NCBI RefSeq assembly: GCF_963665355.1
Contig: NZ_OY762229.1
Coordinates: 1,612,001 to 1,676,000, forward strand
Origin: an uncultured Desulfobacter sp.
GTDB taxonomy: Bacteria; Desulfobacterota; Desulfobacteria; Desulfobacterales; Desulfobacteraceae
Reading direction: 5' to 3'
DNA length: 64,000 bases
Positions 24,264 through 33,542 of this stretch are shown here, piece after piece (the stretch's first letter is position 1; every line of letters begins with the position of its first letter). The notes below the pieces were generated by a model that searched no databases, was not told the origin of the DNA, and saw only the letters and a list, made by a program, of their open reading frames with translations. The translations under genes were made by a program, and so were the position numbers.

Positions 24264-26669
24264 ATGACAAAACAACAAAGTCGCACTCAGATTCTGAAGA
24301 AGCGAAGCAAGAAAAAAGAAAAAAGTATATGGATTTCTCTTTTCATATGGGTGCTTACCCTGTCTGTCGTTGCCGTTGTTGCCGGATGTGCAGCCATTGC
24401 CGCAGGATTTTTCTATCTTAGCCAGGACCTTCCCCAAATCAATACACTCAAGGACTATCGCCCGGCCATTGTGACCAATGTATATTCCGATGATGGCAGA
24501 AAAATAGGCGAGTTTTACAAAGAACGCAGAATAGTCGTTCCTTTGTCCGACATGCCTGCAAACCTGGTTAATGCTTTTGTGGCGGCCGAAGATTCAAGGT
24601 TCAGGGAACATCCCGGTATTGATATAAAATCCATTGTCAGGGCGTTTATAAAAAATTTTATGGCCGGCACTATTGTCCAGGGCGGGTCAACCATTACCCA
24701 GCAGGTGACTAAATCTTTTCTCCTTACCCCGGAGAGGACTTATGAACGCAAACTTAAAGAGGTTATTTTATCCTATAAAATTGAAAAAAAGCTTTCCAAG
24801 GATGACATCCTCTTTCTTTATTTGAATCAGATCTATCTGGGACACGGCGCTTACGGTGTTGAAGCGGCTTCTGAAAATTATTTCGGTAAACATGTCAAGG
24901 ATCTGACCCTGGCTGAATGTGCCATGCTGGCAGGCCTGCCCCAGGCACCCAGCCGGTACAGCCCTTTTCAGAATCCGGAGCTGGCCAGGCAGCGCCAGGT
25001 TTATACTCTGAACCGTATGAAAGAAGAGGGGATGATCTCCAATCTGGAAGCCACCGAGGCCATGGGAGCCAGGCTGGACATTAAATCTCGAAAAAACTGG
25101 TTCATTGAGCGGGTTCCCTGCTACACGGAGCATGTCAGACGGTATGTTGAAAAAAAATACGGAAAAGATATGCTTTACACCCAAGGCTTAAACATTCATA
25201 CCGCCGTGAATATTGAACTGCAAAAAATAGCCCGGTCCGCAGTCAATAAAGGCCTGTCAGATCTGGATCAACGTTGTGGATACCGAGGCCCCGAAAAAAA
25301 TATATCAGCGCTTCAGGAGGAAGGTTTCAGTCGCATCATCGCCGATGAATTAAACGGCAGCCGTCTGGCTAAAGACGAAGTATATCAAGGCGTTGTCCTG
25401 AATGTGGACGATGACAACAAAATTACCCATGTGAGGGTTGGCAATGTCGCAGGTATTCTCCGGCTAACGACCATGACATGGGCCAGAAAACCAGACCCCC
25501 AAATACCCTATTGGTCTGCCAGGATCACTAAACCCTCCCAGGCCCTAAAAATTGGAGATGTCATCTATGTGAAAGTCCTTGGGGAAATGGCTGCTGACAT
25601 GCAATATGAATTTGCCCTTTACCAGGAACCCATTGCTCAATCAGCACTTCTGAGCATTGAAGCGGAAACCGGCCATGTTAAAGCCATGATCGGCGGAAGA
25701 GATTTCAAGGACTCCCAGTTCAACCGGGCATTTCAGTCGAGACGTCAGCCCGGCTCCGCATTCAAGCCTATACTTTACGCGGCAGCCCTTGACAAAGGAT
25801 ATACGCCAGCCTCTGTCATTATTGACTCTCCTGTGGTCTTTGAAGACAAGCTGAACGACAGAGTGTGGAAACCTCATAACTATGCGGAGAAATTTTACGG
25901 CCCCACCCTGCTTCGTCAGGCTCTGACCACATCCAGAAATATTGTTACCATCAAAATTTTGCAGGATATTGGCATAGATTATGTGATCGGTTATGCAAGA
26001 AGGCTTGGAATCACCTCTCCCATTGCCAGAAACCTGTCCATATCCCTGGGGTCTTCAGGGGTATCTCTGTTTGAACTGACCAAGGCATATTCAGTATTTT
26101 CCAATCTGGGGTACCTGATTGAGCCGGTATTTATCACCGAAATTTATGACCGGGACCACAAGCTTCTGGAATCCTCCAAACTGATTCGCAAGAAGGTCAT
26201 TGACATGGGTACGGCCTATCTTATGACCAGTATGCTGGAAAGCGTGGTACAGGCTGGAACCGCCCAGAGAATCAGAGCCTTGAACCGGCCGGCGGCAGGT
26301 AAAACCGGTACCACCAACGATCTTCACGATGCCTGGTTCATGGGCTTTACCCCAAGGTACACCACAGGGGTATGGGTGGGGCTTGACAGGGAAGCGCCAC
26401 TTGGCTGGAAAGAAACTGGTTCCCGGGCTGCAAGTCCCATCTGGCTGGATTACATGCAGCAAGCCCTGGAGGGCAAATCTGTACGAGAGTTTACAGTTCC
26501 CGAAGGTATCATACGTGTTAAAATAGATGCCGATACCGGCCTTCTGCCGATTGCCCAGAGCCAGCACACGATTTTTGAGTGCTTTAAAGAGGGGACAGAG
26601 CCTACACAGTACACCCAGAGACCGGATGAGGTGTTGAGCACAGAAGATTTGTTCAAAGAAGGTTTTTAG
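24264..26669 (+). CDS. mrcA: Penicillin-binding protein 1A (bifunctional transglycosylase/transpeptidase)
   Basis: An 801-residue class A PBP that polymerises and cross-links peptidoglycan. One N-terminal membrane anchor (about 22-52), a GT51 domain (EDSRFREHPGID with catalytic Glu, GGSTITQQVTK, KIEKKLSKDDIL), an OB-like insertion (about 370-460) and a transpeptidase domain with SxxK (GSAFK), SxN (TSRN) and KTG (GKTGTTND). All catalytic motifs are intact. It stands alone with its own long upstream region; the next operon begins 620 bp downstream. Confidence 0.95.
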   Translation: MTKQQSRTQILKKRSKKKEKSIWISLFIWVLTLSVVAVVAGCAAIAAGFFYLSQDLPQINTLKDYRPAIVTNVYSDDGRKIGEFYKERRIVVPLSDMPANLVNAFVAAEDSRFREHPGIDIKSIVRAFIKNFMAGTIVQGGSTITQQVTKSFLLTPERTYERKLKEVILSYKIEKKLSKDDILFLYLNQIYLGHGAYGVEAASENYFGKHVKDLTLAECAMLAGLPQAPSRYSPFQNPELARQRQVYTLNRMKEEGMISNLEATEAMGARLDIKSRKNWFIERVPCYTEHVRRYVEKKYGKDMLYTQGLNIHTAVNIELQKIARSAVNKGLSDLDQRCGYRGPEKNISALQEEGFSRIIADELNGSRLAKDEVYQGVVLNVDDDNKITHVRVGNVAGILRLTTMTWARKPDPQIPYWSARITKPSQALKIGDVIYVKVLGEMAADMQYEFALYQEPIAQSALLSIEAETGHVKAMIGGRDFKDSQFNRAFQSRRQPGSAFKPILYAAALDKGYTPASVIIDSPVVFEDKLNDRVWKPHNYAEKFYGPTLLRQALTTSRNIVTIKILQDIGIDYVIGYARRLGITSPIARNLSISLGSSGVSLFELTKAYSVFSNLGYLIEPVFITEIYDRDHKLLESSKLIRKKVIDMGTAYLMTSMLESVVQAGTAQRIRALNRPAAGKTGTTNDLHDAWFMGFTPRYTTGVWVGLDREAPLGWKETGSRAASPIWLDYMQQALEGKSVREFTVPEGIIRVKIDADTGLLPIAQSQHTIFECFKEGTEPTQYTQRPDEVLSTEDLFKEGF

Positions 26670-26774
26670 TACAAAGAAGAAAATTCGTTTTAAAAAAAAG
26701 GATTTTCGCCAATAGGTACACTCTATTGCCGGTGAAATAATTTTGTCTTTTTACTACGATTAAAACATTTGAAG

Positions 26775-26815
26775 AATAGCTTGGTATCCCCGGTTATAGG
26801 GGATACCAAGCTATT
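26775..26815. repeat. Perfect 17-bp hairpin downstream of the PBP1A gene
   Basis: AATAGCTTGGTATCCCC (26775-26791) pairs perfectly with its complement (26799-26815) around a 7-base loop. There is no T run on either side, so it is not a standard terminator; it may be a REP/MITE-like palindrome or an mRNA 3'-end stabiliser. It lies 106 bp after the mrcA stop in a 618-bp gap that has no convincing gene. Confidence 0.6.
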
Positions 26816-27100
26816 ACTACAATTTCCAGGAGAAAACGATTTAACTCCTGACTCTGATAAAAGTAATTATTTTTCTGATTCTCAGCTGTGGTTCAATTGT
26901 AAAAACAAAAAAAATTTTAACATGACGAATATTGAAATTACTATTTCTCTCAAAACCAAATCTCATAGTTTTAACGTCAAAAAATATGATTGACAAACCC
27001 TGAGAAACCGGATTAACTTTAAGCAGTCTTGCTTGATAAAAAAAACCTTTTTTACATATATCAAAAGCACATTAATTTATTAGGAAAATATTTTTAAGGA

Positions 27101-27163
27101 AAGCTTGGAAATCGAAGCTTAATCTTTATATGAAAGATCTGTGTAACCTACACAGATCTTTCA
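27101..27163. repeat. Hairpin pair in the leader of the pilus operon
   Basis: A perfect 15-bp stem TGAAAGATCTGTGTA (27131-27145) / TACACAGATCTTTCA (27149-27163) with a 3-base loop, preceded by two AAGCTT sites (27101-27106, 27115-27120) facing each other. After it comes a GC-richer stretch (27170-27240) with further short stems, including GCTGAT/ATCAGC. This may be a structured 5' leader for mshI; no known riboswitch consensus was recognised. Confidence 0.5.
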
Positions 27164-27287
27164 ACCTTCGTGGTGGGCCGAGCCTGGCAGCTGATATGTC
27201 AGATCAGCCCATGGCTGTTAGACGAAAACAATATCCCGGTGAACTTTTAAGGTATATAACCTAATTGAACCATTCAAAGAGGTTACT

Positions 27288-29069
27288 GTGACAGATTATA
27301 GTGAGTTGAATTCAACAGAGAAGCTTTTAGATTCCATCCGGACCGCCACCCCGTCCCAGACGGCAGCCAAGGAAATCGCTTCTCCCCTGCCCGAATCCAA
27401 GGGTAGCACATCCCTTAAAGGTAATGCCTTGATCAATCTTTGTGCAGGGGCATATCTGGCGGGAACTTGTTTGTCTCTGGTGTTGACCGGCGAGGCCGGG
27501 CGCGGGGGCGAAAAAGAGATCGTTAAGTGGCAGATTATTCCCTATCCAGAGAATATGGGAATGAAACGTGAAGGATTTCCGGCCTTTCTCCGATCTGAAC
27601 TGACCTCTTTTCTATCTGGTTATAAAAATGTTTCTATCTGGACGGCCATAGAGACCGGGGATGTAAAACTAAGACAATTAACACTACCCAACCTGCCGGA
27701 TGCCAAATTGGCCAATGCTGCAATGTGGGCACTGAAGAAGGAAATTGAAATAGACCCGGTCAATGAAATTTTTGACTATGAGTTTATTTCGGATGTTCAT
27801 GTCAACGGTGTTAAAAAGAAAAACGTGGTTGCATTTTCCGGCAACCGAAACACTGTAAATGAATTGAAAACCCTGTTCAAATCAGCCGGATTTTCCCTGG
27901 ATGGTATCACGGCGACTCCCTTTGCCATCCAAAACTGTATTCTTGCCGGACAGCCGGACACCGGCGGACAGCCTGTGGTTGTTGTCAATATACGGCGGTA
28001 CCGGTCTGAAATTTTTTGCATATCAAACCAGGGTGTGTTGGTGGCAAGAAGTATTAAAACCGGCTCATTCAGCCTGGCGGAACCTTTCATAGAATCCGGC
28101 ATCGTGGACGAAAATATCACGGATATTCCTAATTTTCTGGCCTCAAGAGAACGGCTGGATGACCCCGGTTATGAAGATCTGAAGGCATCCACCGAACGAC
28201 TTTTAGGTAAAATTCAGCGCACCGGCGAATACTGTTCCAATATGTTCCTGGAAAATGAGCCGGTTGCAAAATATTATTTTTTCGGAGAAACAGACGACAG
28301 CCCGGCCCTTATAAATTTTTACGAAGGAATGATACCGAATCGGACAAGTCTTTTTTCGCCATTTCAAGATAGTCAGGATACCATCGGTCTGGCCATGCCC
28401 GCCAGCGCAGCAGACAGAAACAGAGTCATCCCGACTTTGGGTATTGCCCTGTCCAACAAAACCATTACCCCCAATTTCCTTTATACACATAAGGAAAAAG
28501 CCATTACCGCAAAAGCCCAAAAGATCAATATCGGAATAATAGCTGCAGGGATTGCAGGTCTTCTGATCTGCTGCGGGGTATGGTTATGGCTTCACCAGAA
28601 GGAAAACAGTGAAATCGTCAGGCTTATGGCTGTTAAAGCCCAGCTTTCCCAATATGACACCCCAATCACAAAAGAGGTGCTGGATAAAAAAATTCTTCAA
28701 GCCAAGAAGAAAATGAAGATGATTCGTCAATATGCCTCTGACTATGCCTCCTTATCCGTTATCAGTGAATTATGCACATTGACGCCTGAAAATATAGAGA
28801 TTCTTACCCTGGATGCAGGTCTTGCAGAACCGTCCAATACAGAAAACGAGAATAAAAATGAAAGAAAAGTCGGCGAACGTGGACGACATATGCGCCTTCA
28901 AGGCGTTGTATTGGCAGAATTCACTGCCTTGGAATCTACTTTGACCGGGTTTGTCATGGCGCTGAGTGAATCTTCCATTTTCGGTAATATTGAGATTGAA
29001 AACAAAAAAATAGTTCAGAAAAAAAACGGTAATATTCTCAACTTTACTGTGGATATGGAGATTTTCTGA
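27288..29069 (+). CDS. mshI: MSHA/type IV pilus assembly protein, PilM-PilN-like fusion (MshI)
   Basis: A 593-residue protein from GTG 27288 (GAGG upstream). Residues about 45-400 look like the actin-like PilM ATPase fold (LPNLPDAKLANAAMWALKKEI is the PilM-type segment); a single membrane helix follows at about 414-434 and then a periplasmic PilN-like coiled/ferredoxin-like part. Separate PilM and PilN in other type IV pili are joined here, as in MshI but longer. It would form the cytoplasmic-to-periplasmic alignment platform with the next two proteins. First gene of the pilus operon; its stop overlaps the next start. Confidence 0.8.
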   Translation: MTDYSELNSTEKLLDSIRTATPSQTAAKEIASPLPESKGSTSLKGNALINLCAGAYLAGTCLSLVLTGEAGRGGEKEIVKWQIIPYPENMGMKREGFPAFLRSELTSFLSGYKNVSIWTAIETGDVKLRQLTLPNLPDAKLANAAMWALKKEIEIDPVNEIFDYEFISDVHVNGVKKKNVVAFSGNRNTVNELKTLFKSAGFSLDGITATPFAIQNCILAGQPDTGGQPVVVVNIRRYRSEIFCISNQGVLVARSIKTGSFSLAEPFIESGIVDENITDIPNFLASRERLDDPGYEDLKASTERLLGKIQRTGEYCSNMFLENEPVAKYYFFGETDDSPALINFYEGMIPNRTSLFSPFQDSQDTIGLAMPASAADRNRVIPTLGIALSNKTITPNFLYTHKEKAITAKAQKINIGIIAAGIAGLLICCGVWLWLHQKENSEIVRLMAVKAQLSQYDTPITKEVLDKKILQAKKKMKMIRQYASDYASLSVISELCTLTPENIEILTLDAGLAEPSNTENENKNERKVGERGRHMRLQGVVLAEFTALESTLTGFVMALSESSIFGNIEIENKKIVQKKNGNILNFTVDMEIF

Positions 29070-29644
29070 TGGCGAAAAAGGAAAAAAAAAACACTGGAAA
29101 ACTTTCCTCTACGACATTTAGCCTTATTGTGATTTGTATCGTGGGGGTCCTTGCAGTTGCCCTGGGCCTTCTTTACCCCAAAGTTAAGAATATTCAGAAT
29201 ATAAAAGCAGACTGGCTTGCCAACACCATTCGTCTGGAAGAGCAGAAACGTTTTTATCCGGCATATGCCCAGGCCTGCAACCTGGCGGACACACAATTTG
29301 CTAATCTCCTGCCCCTTCCGGAACGTAAGGCAATTGCCAGGGAAGAGATTTCTGGTTTGGGCGAGGTCTTTAAGCAGATTGCCGAAAAAGAGGGTGTAGC
29401 CCTGTCGGAAAACCGAATGGATACAGAATCCTTTAAAACGGGTGCTGAATTGATTTCCATGAATATAACTTACAAAGGAGAATTCCTGCATTTCAGGCCC
29501 TGTTTAATTGAACTCATCAAACTGCCTTGTTTCAACAGCCTTGAGAATGTTGAAATCCGGACGGATAGAGACAATGTCAGGTATTGCAGCATCAGATGCA
29601 AGATCGCCATAGAAAATAATGATGTTTCTAAAAATCAAGGGTAG
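29069..29644 (+). CDS. mshJ: PilO/MshJ-like inner-membrane pilus assembly protein
   Basis: A 191-residue protein: short basic cytoplasmic N-terminus, one membrane helix at about 18-38, coiled segment, then a periplasmic domain (about 110-185) of PilO size. Sequence identity to known PilO is not obvious, so the call rests on topology, size and position between the PilM/N-like and PilP-like genes. The ATG overlaps the mshI stop (TGATG). Confidence 0.72.
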   Translation: MAKKEKKNTGKLSSTTFSLIVICIVGVLAVALGLLYPKVKNIQNIKADWLANTIRLEEQKRFYPAYAQACNLADTQFANLLPLPERKAIAREEISGLGEVFKQIAEKEGVALSENRMDTESFKTGAELISMNITYKGEFLHFRPCLIELIKLPCFNSLENVEIRTDRDNVRYCSIRCKIAIENNDVSKNQG

Positions 29645-29653
29645 ATAGAAACA

Positions 29654-30148
29654 ATGAACAAGAGAGAAGTTATCATCATTGTGTTTGCAGGTTTGCTGGT
29701 TGTATTTGGATTGCTGGATTTTTTTGTTCTGGGTGAAAAGACAGACCGTACGGATGACGAAAAAATTCAAGCTGCCATTATAACTGCTGAAGAAGCCCAA
29801 AATACAGCTCACGAAGCCATTGCATCATTGAAAAAAGGTAACGGAGGCAGCGATCTGGCATTTCTTAAGGAAAAAGCTGAAAGCATATGGCCCAGGGACC
29901 CTTTTATTTTATATAGCGGAGATCCGGATGAAAGGGATGCGACTGAAATCGAAAATCTGCCGGAGATGGTCTATTCCGGGTTTATCCAGTTGGGTGAAAA
30001 TGTTCTGGGCGTGATAAACAACATGGAATACAGCATCGGCGACCTTGTTATTGACATCGGGTGCAAGGTGCTTCAGATCACCCCCACAAAGGTGACGTTA
30101 CTGACCCAGGCCGACAGACAGCTTACACTGTATTTACAGGAAGATTAA
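29654..30148 (+). CDS. mshK: PilP/MshK-like pilus assembly protein
   Basis: A 164-residue protein with an N-terminal membrane helix (about 5-25), a flexible helical linker and a C-terminal beta-rich PilP/GspC-like domain (about 105-164: VYSGFIQLGENVLGVINN, then VIDIGCKVLQITPTKVTLL). PilP-type proteins connect the inner-membrane platform to the secretin. It directly precedes the secretin gene, the expected order. Confidence 0.75.
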   Translation: MNKREVIIIVFAGLLVVFGLLDFFVLGEKTDRTDDEKIQAAIITAEEAQNTAHEAIASLKKGNGGSDLAFLKEKAESIWPRDPFILYSGDPDERDATEIENLPEMVYSGFIQLGENVLGVINNMEYSIGDLVIDIGCKVLQITPTKVTLLTQADRQLTLYLQED

Positions 30149-30183
30149 TTAACGGGTGTATATAACCGGTGATGGGAATAAAA

Positions 30184-31902
30184 ATGAGAAAATATATTCA
30201 CATTTATTTTTTAGCACTGATACTGATGGTTCTTGGGTTTGGGTGTCAGGCCACGCAAAAGGAAGAAAAAATGCCGGACCGGTTTGAAAAATGGCGGGCC
30301 ATGGCCGAGAGTTCCCCCAAGGTGACGCCGGACGCTCGTCCGTATATTGAAGAGATCGACAGGAATGTCCAGAAAAAGGTTGAGGTTCTGGAGCAGGAGT
30401 ACAAGGCCAGGCACCAGGCTGAAGAATCGTTTGAACCTGAAAAAAAGCTGCCCAGAATGCGGCTGACCATGAAAATGCATGATGTTCCTGTGGCGGTTCT
30501 CCTAAGAACCCTTGCCAGGGCGGCCGACGTCAACATCCTGATTAATGAGACCGTTTCGGGCCAGGCAAAGATCAACATCACCAACGTGCCATGGAATCAG
30601 GCATTTACCGGGCTTCTGGATTCCTATGGCCTGACCTATAAATGGAGTGGCAATATTTTACGCGTGATTACCGTGGATGATCTTAACAAGGAAATCGCGC
30701 TCATGGAAGCCAAACAAAAATATCAGAAAAGCAGAAAAGAACATGCTCTGGCCATGGAAGCCATTGCCCGAAGACAGGAAAAGCTTGAACCTCTGTTGAC
30801 CCGGGTGGTGAAAATTAATTTTGCCGATCTTGAAGAATTACGTCTTAACATCGAAAAATATCTGCAGGCCAGCTCCAGGGAAGCTGCCATTGAAAAAGCC
30901 ATGGCCGAATCAGGAGATAAAAAGAGTGCTGCAGAGCAGGCTGATTTCAGAGACTCCATTTTTAAAGATACAAATACCAATTCGCTGGTCATCCACGCGA
31001 CAAGATCAGAGTTAGATAAAATTATGCCCATTATCCAGAAGCTGGATAAACCCAATCTGCAGATTCTGATTGAAGCCCATATTGTAGAAGCCACATCAGA
31101 TACGGCCAGGGAACTTGGGGTCCAGTGGGGAGGACTTGGCCTTACAACAACCAGCAACGGAACCCAGCGCAACTGGGTGGGCGGGGGATCTTCGGATTTT
31201 ACTTCTAACTCCTGGGAAACAGACGATGACGGTAACACAAATCTGAATATTGGGAACACAATCATTAACAATGCGATATCCGGCACAGGCGGGCTTTCTT
31301 TGGGGTTCATGACCGAAAAGCTTGGAGAGTGGGCGCTTTACACGGAGCTGACCGCTCTGCAGGAAGAGGGTAAGGTAAATATTCTATCAAAACCCTCCAT
31401 CACCACTCTGGATCACCACAAAGCGATTATTGAATCGGGTAAAGAGGTTCCCTTCCAGACCGTGGAAAACGACGAAGTGTCAATTGAGTGGCGAAAAGCT
31501 GTGATCAGTCTGGAGGTAACACCCCATGTGATCAATGAAAATATTGTCAGGCTGGAGATTAAAACCAATAAAGATGAACTTGATTTTACCAATACGGTTG
31601 ATGGCAATCCTACGATTAACACCAAAAATGCAGAAACCATGGTTAACCTGTTTGACGGTCAAACAACGGTTATCGGCGGTTTAAATAAGGAAAATATTGA
31701 AGACGGTAAAACCGGGGTACCGGGCCTGATGAATATTCCAGGGCTGGGGTGGCTGTTCAGAAATACAAGCAATTCTGCTGGAATGGAAGAGTTGCTTATT
31801 TTTATTACCCCGCATATACTTAAAGGGCAGCCTGCCCCATCAAGGCCTGTGGCGAATAATACGGCAAAGCCGGAAACCTCAGTGTCGGCAGGAGCCCAGT
31901 AA
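30184..31902 (+). CDS. mshL: Secretin of the MSHA/type IV pilus (MshL/PilQ family)
   Basis: A 572-residue outer-membrane secretin. N-terminal hydrophobic signal ending in GFGC with a Cys at about residue 21, suggesting a lipoprotein although the lipobox is imperfect. A short secretin/TonB-type N-domain (about 95-180), an N1-like domain, and the C-terminal secretin core (about 290-560) with VNILSKPSITTLDHHKA, ISLEVTPHV, and VPGLMNIPGLGWLFR. ATG 30184 is chosen over the GTG/ATG at 30169/30172 because the signal peptide then starts with MRKY. It forms the pore for the pilus. Confidence 0.9.
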   Translation: MRKYIHIYFLALILMVLGFGCQATQKEEKMPDRFEKWRAMAESSPKVTPDARPYIEEIDRNVQKKVEVLEQEYKARHQAEESFEPEKKLPRMRLTMKMHDVPVAVLLRTLARAADVNILINETVSGQAKINITNVPWNQAFTGLLDSYGLTYKWSGNILRVITVDDLNKEIALMEAKQKYQKSRKEHALAMEAIARRQEKLEPLLTRVVKINFADLEELRLNIEKYLQASSREAAIEKAMAESGDKKSAAEQADFRDSIFKDTNTNSLVIHATRSELDKIMPIIQKLDKPNLQILIEAHIVEATSDTARELGVQWGGLGLTTTSNGTQRNWVGGGSSDFTSNSWETDDDGNTNLNIGNTIINNAISGTGGLSLGFMTEKLGEWALYTELTALQEEGKVNILSKPSITTLDHHKAIIESGKEVPFQTVENDEVSIEWRKAVISLEVTPHVINENIVRLEIKTNKDELDFTNTVDGNPTINTKNAETMVNLFDGQTTVIGGLNKENIEDGKTGVPGLMNIPGLGWLFRNTSNSAGMEELLIFITPHILKGQPAPSRPVANNTAKPETSVSAGAQ

Positions 31903-31907
31903 GATTT

Positions 31908-33515
31908 ATGATGTATTACCGGACATTGCATCTGGAAAAGGAGCCCTTTTCCAATTCACCTGATCCCGGGGTCTTTTTTAACTCCCGGCAGCATCTAACC
32001 GCCTTGCAAAAGCTTGAGATATCCATCCGGCTGCGCAGGGGGCTTAACGTGGTCACAGGAGATGTGGGTACCGGAAAAACAACAGTGTGCCGACAACTGA
32101 TTCGAAAAATTGATACCGATGAAAAGATCAGATATTTCCTGATACTGGACCCGGGATTCGCCTCGCCGAAAGAATTTCTGACCTTAATACTTTGCCAGTT
32201 TACCGGTGCGCCGTTGGACACACACCGGCATGACAATGAGTTAACTCTTAAGGAGAAGATTAAAGTCAACCTGTTTTCATCAGGGGTTGACAACGATACC
32301 ACCACGGTTCTGATGATTGACGAAGGTCAGAAACTGCCGCTTTACTGCCTTGAAACATTAAGGGAATTGCTCAATTACGAGACAAACGATAAAAAGCTGC
32401 TTCAGATCGTAATTTTTGCCCAGAAAGAGTTCGACAAGATGATCAGGGGCATGGAAAATTTTGTGGACCGGATTAATTTCAGGTTCACTTTTTTGCCCTT
32501 AAGTTTTTTTGAAACCAGAGCGTTAATACGATTTCGAATAGATCTGGCCGCATCGATAGGTCATGATACTGAAAATCAACTACCTGGATTCACTTTTTTC
32601 GGGTTCTGGGCTATTTATAGAATAACCAGAGGATATCCCAGAAAAATTATCAATCTGTGTCACCATGTACTGTTAAACATGATCATTCAGGACCGGCAGC
32701 GCGCCGGCTCCTTTTTTGTTCATGCCTGTGCAGGAGATATTTTTCCCGATTACCAGGAAAGAATAAGGATCTCTTTGCCTCCTGCCCTCTCCGTTTTTGC
32801 CATGGTTATAGTTTTTGTTCTGGCATTTCATGTCAAAACGTTAGTGAAGATCGCACCTGAACCGATTCAACAAAAAGTTTTTGAATGGGCCTCCTCCAAT
32901 TCTTCCACCGTCGACCATGCCGCTATGGGTTTAACCCCAGCTTTGGACACGGTAGAAATTGTTAAAAAATATCCTGTGTTCGTTCAATCTGAACCTTCTG
33001 CCCCTGTCATCGTTGTCCCGTCTGGTTTTGATAAAATTTCCGGAGGCGAACCCAATCTTATAGGATACGCGAAAATACCTGATGGCAGCAGTTTGCGTGC
33101 GATGATATCAGTTATTTATGGAACATATTCAAAAAAGATTCTTCAGAAAATTCTGCAGGAAAATGCCGGAATTGAAGATCCCAATCTGATTCTTAACGGA
33201 GAAGTGATCTATTTTCCTGTAATCAGAGAGACCTCAGCACATTGGCTTCCAGAACATATTTGCCTGGCGGCAGGCAGTTTTTCTGATTTGAATAAAGCGT
33301 ATAACAAAGCATGGGAGTACAGAAAGCAGGGATTGGATGCCCGGACGCTATCAACCTGGAGCGTGGAAAATGGATTTATATTTTATGTGGTATTAAACCG
33401 GGTGTTTACAGATAAATCAACCGCCCAAGCCTTTTCGGCACAGCTATCCGAATCTTTCGGTGAATTCCAGGAGACTGAGATCGCTGGCTTAATTGAAAAT
33501 AGAAAGATTTTGTAA
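31908..33515 (+). CDS. mshM: ExeA/MshM-like AAA ATPase fused to LysM-like and SPOR-like domains
   Basis: A 535-residue protein. Residues 1-285 are an ExeA/GspA-type ATPase (RTLHLEKEPFSNSPDP start, Walker A GDVGTGKT at 51-58, Walker B VLMIDE at 134-139). A membrane helix lies at about 291-309, then a linker, a LysM-like peptidoglycan-binding segment (about 393-440, LIGYAKIPDGSSLRAMI then ILNGEVIYFPV) and a SPOR-like domain (about 452-530). MshM in vibrios is about half this length. The extra C-terminus would let the protein bind peptidoglycan and help place the secretin through the wall, as ExeA does with ExeB (inference). Confidence 0.83.
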   Translation: MMYYRTLHLEKEPFSNSPDPGVFFNSRQHLTALQKLEISIRLRRGLNVVTGDVGTGKTTVCRQLIRKIDTDEKIRYFLILDPGFASPKEFLTLILCQFTGAPLDTHRHDNELTLKEKIKVNLFSSGVDNDTTTVLMIDEGQKLPLYCLETLRELLNYETNDKKLLQIVIFAQKEFDKMIRGMENFVDRINFRFTFLPLSFFETRALIRFRIDLAASIGHDTENQLPGFTFFGFWAIYRITRGYPRKIINLCHHVLLNMIIQDRQRAGSFFVHACAGDIFPDYQERIRISLPPALSVFAMVIVFVLAFHVKTLVKIAPEPIQQKVFEWASSNSSTVDHAAMGLTPALDTVEIVKKYPVFVQSEPSAPVIVVPSGFDKISGGEPNLIGYAKIPDGSSLRAMISVIYGTYSKKILQKILQENAGIEDPNLILNGEVIYFPVIRETSAHWLPEHICLAAGSFSDLNKAYNKAWEYRKQGLDARTLSTWSVENGFIFYVVLNRVFTDKSTAQAFSAQLSESFGEFQETEIAGLIENRKIL

Positions 33516-33542
33516 AATAAAGCTTAAAGAAAGAGGATCTTG

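Noticed and set aside
26769-26993. Open frame of 74 codons after the PBP1A gene
   Set aside because: It starts with TTG inside the 17-bp hairpin, has no ribosome-binding site and its composition looks like AT-rich spacer.
27164-27287. c-di-GMP (GEMM) riboswitch before the MSHA operon
   Set aside because: The conserved GACGCAAAG-type core and tetraloop receptor were not found, although the leader looks structured.
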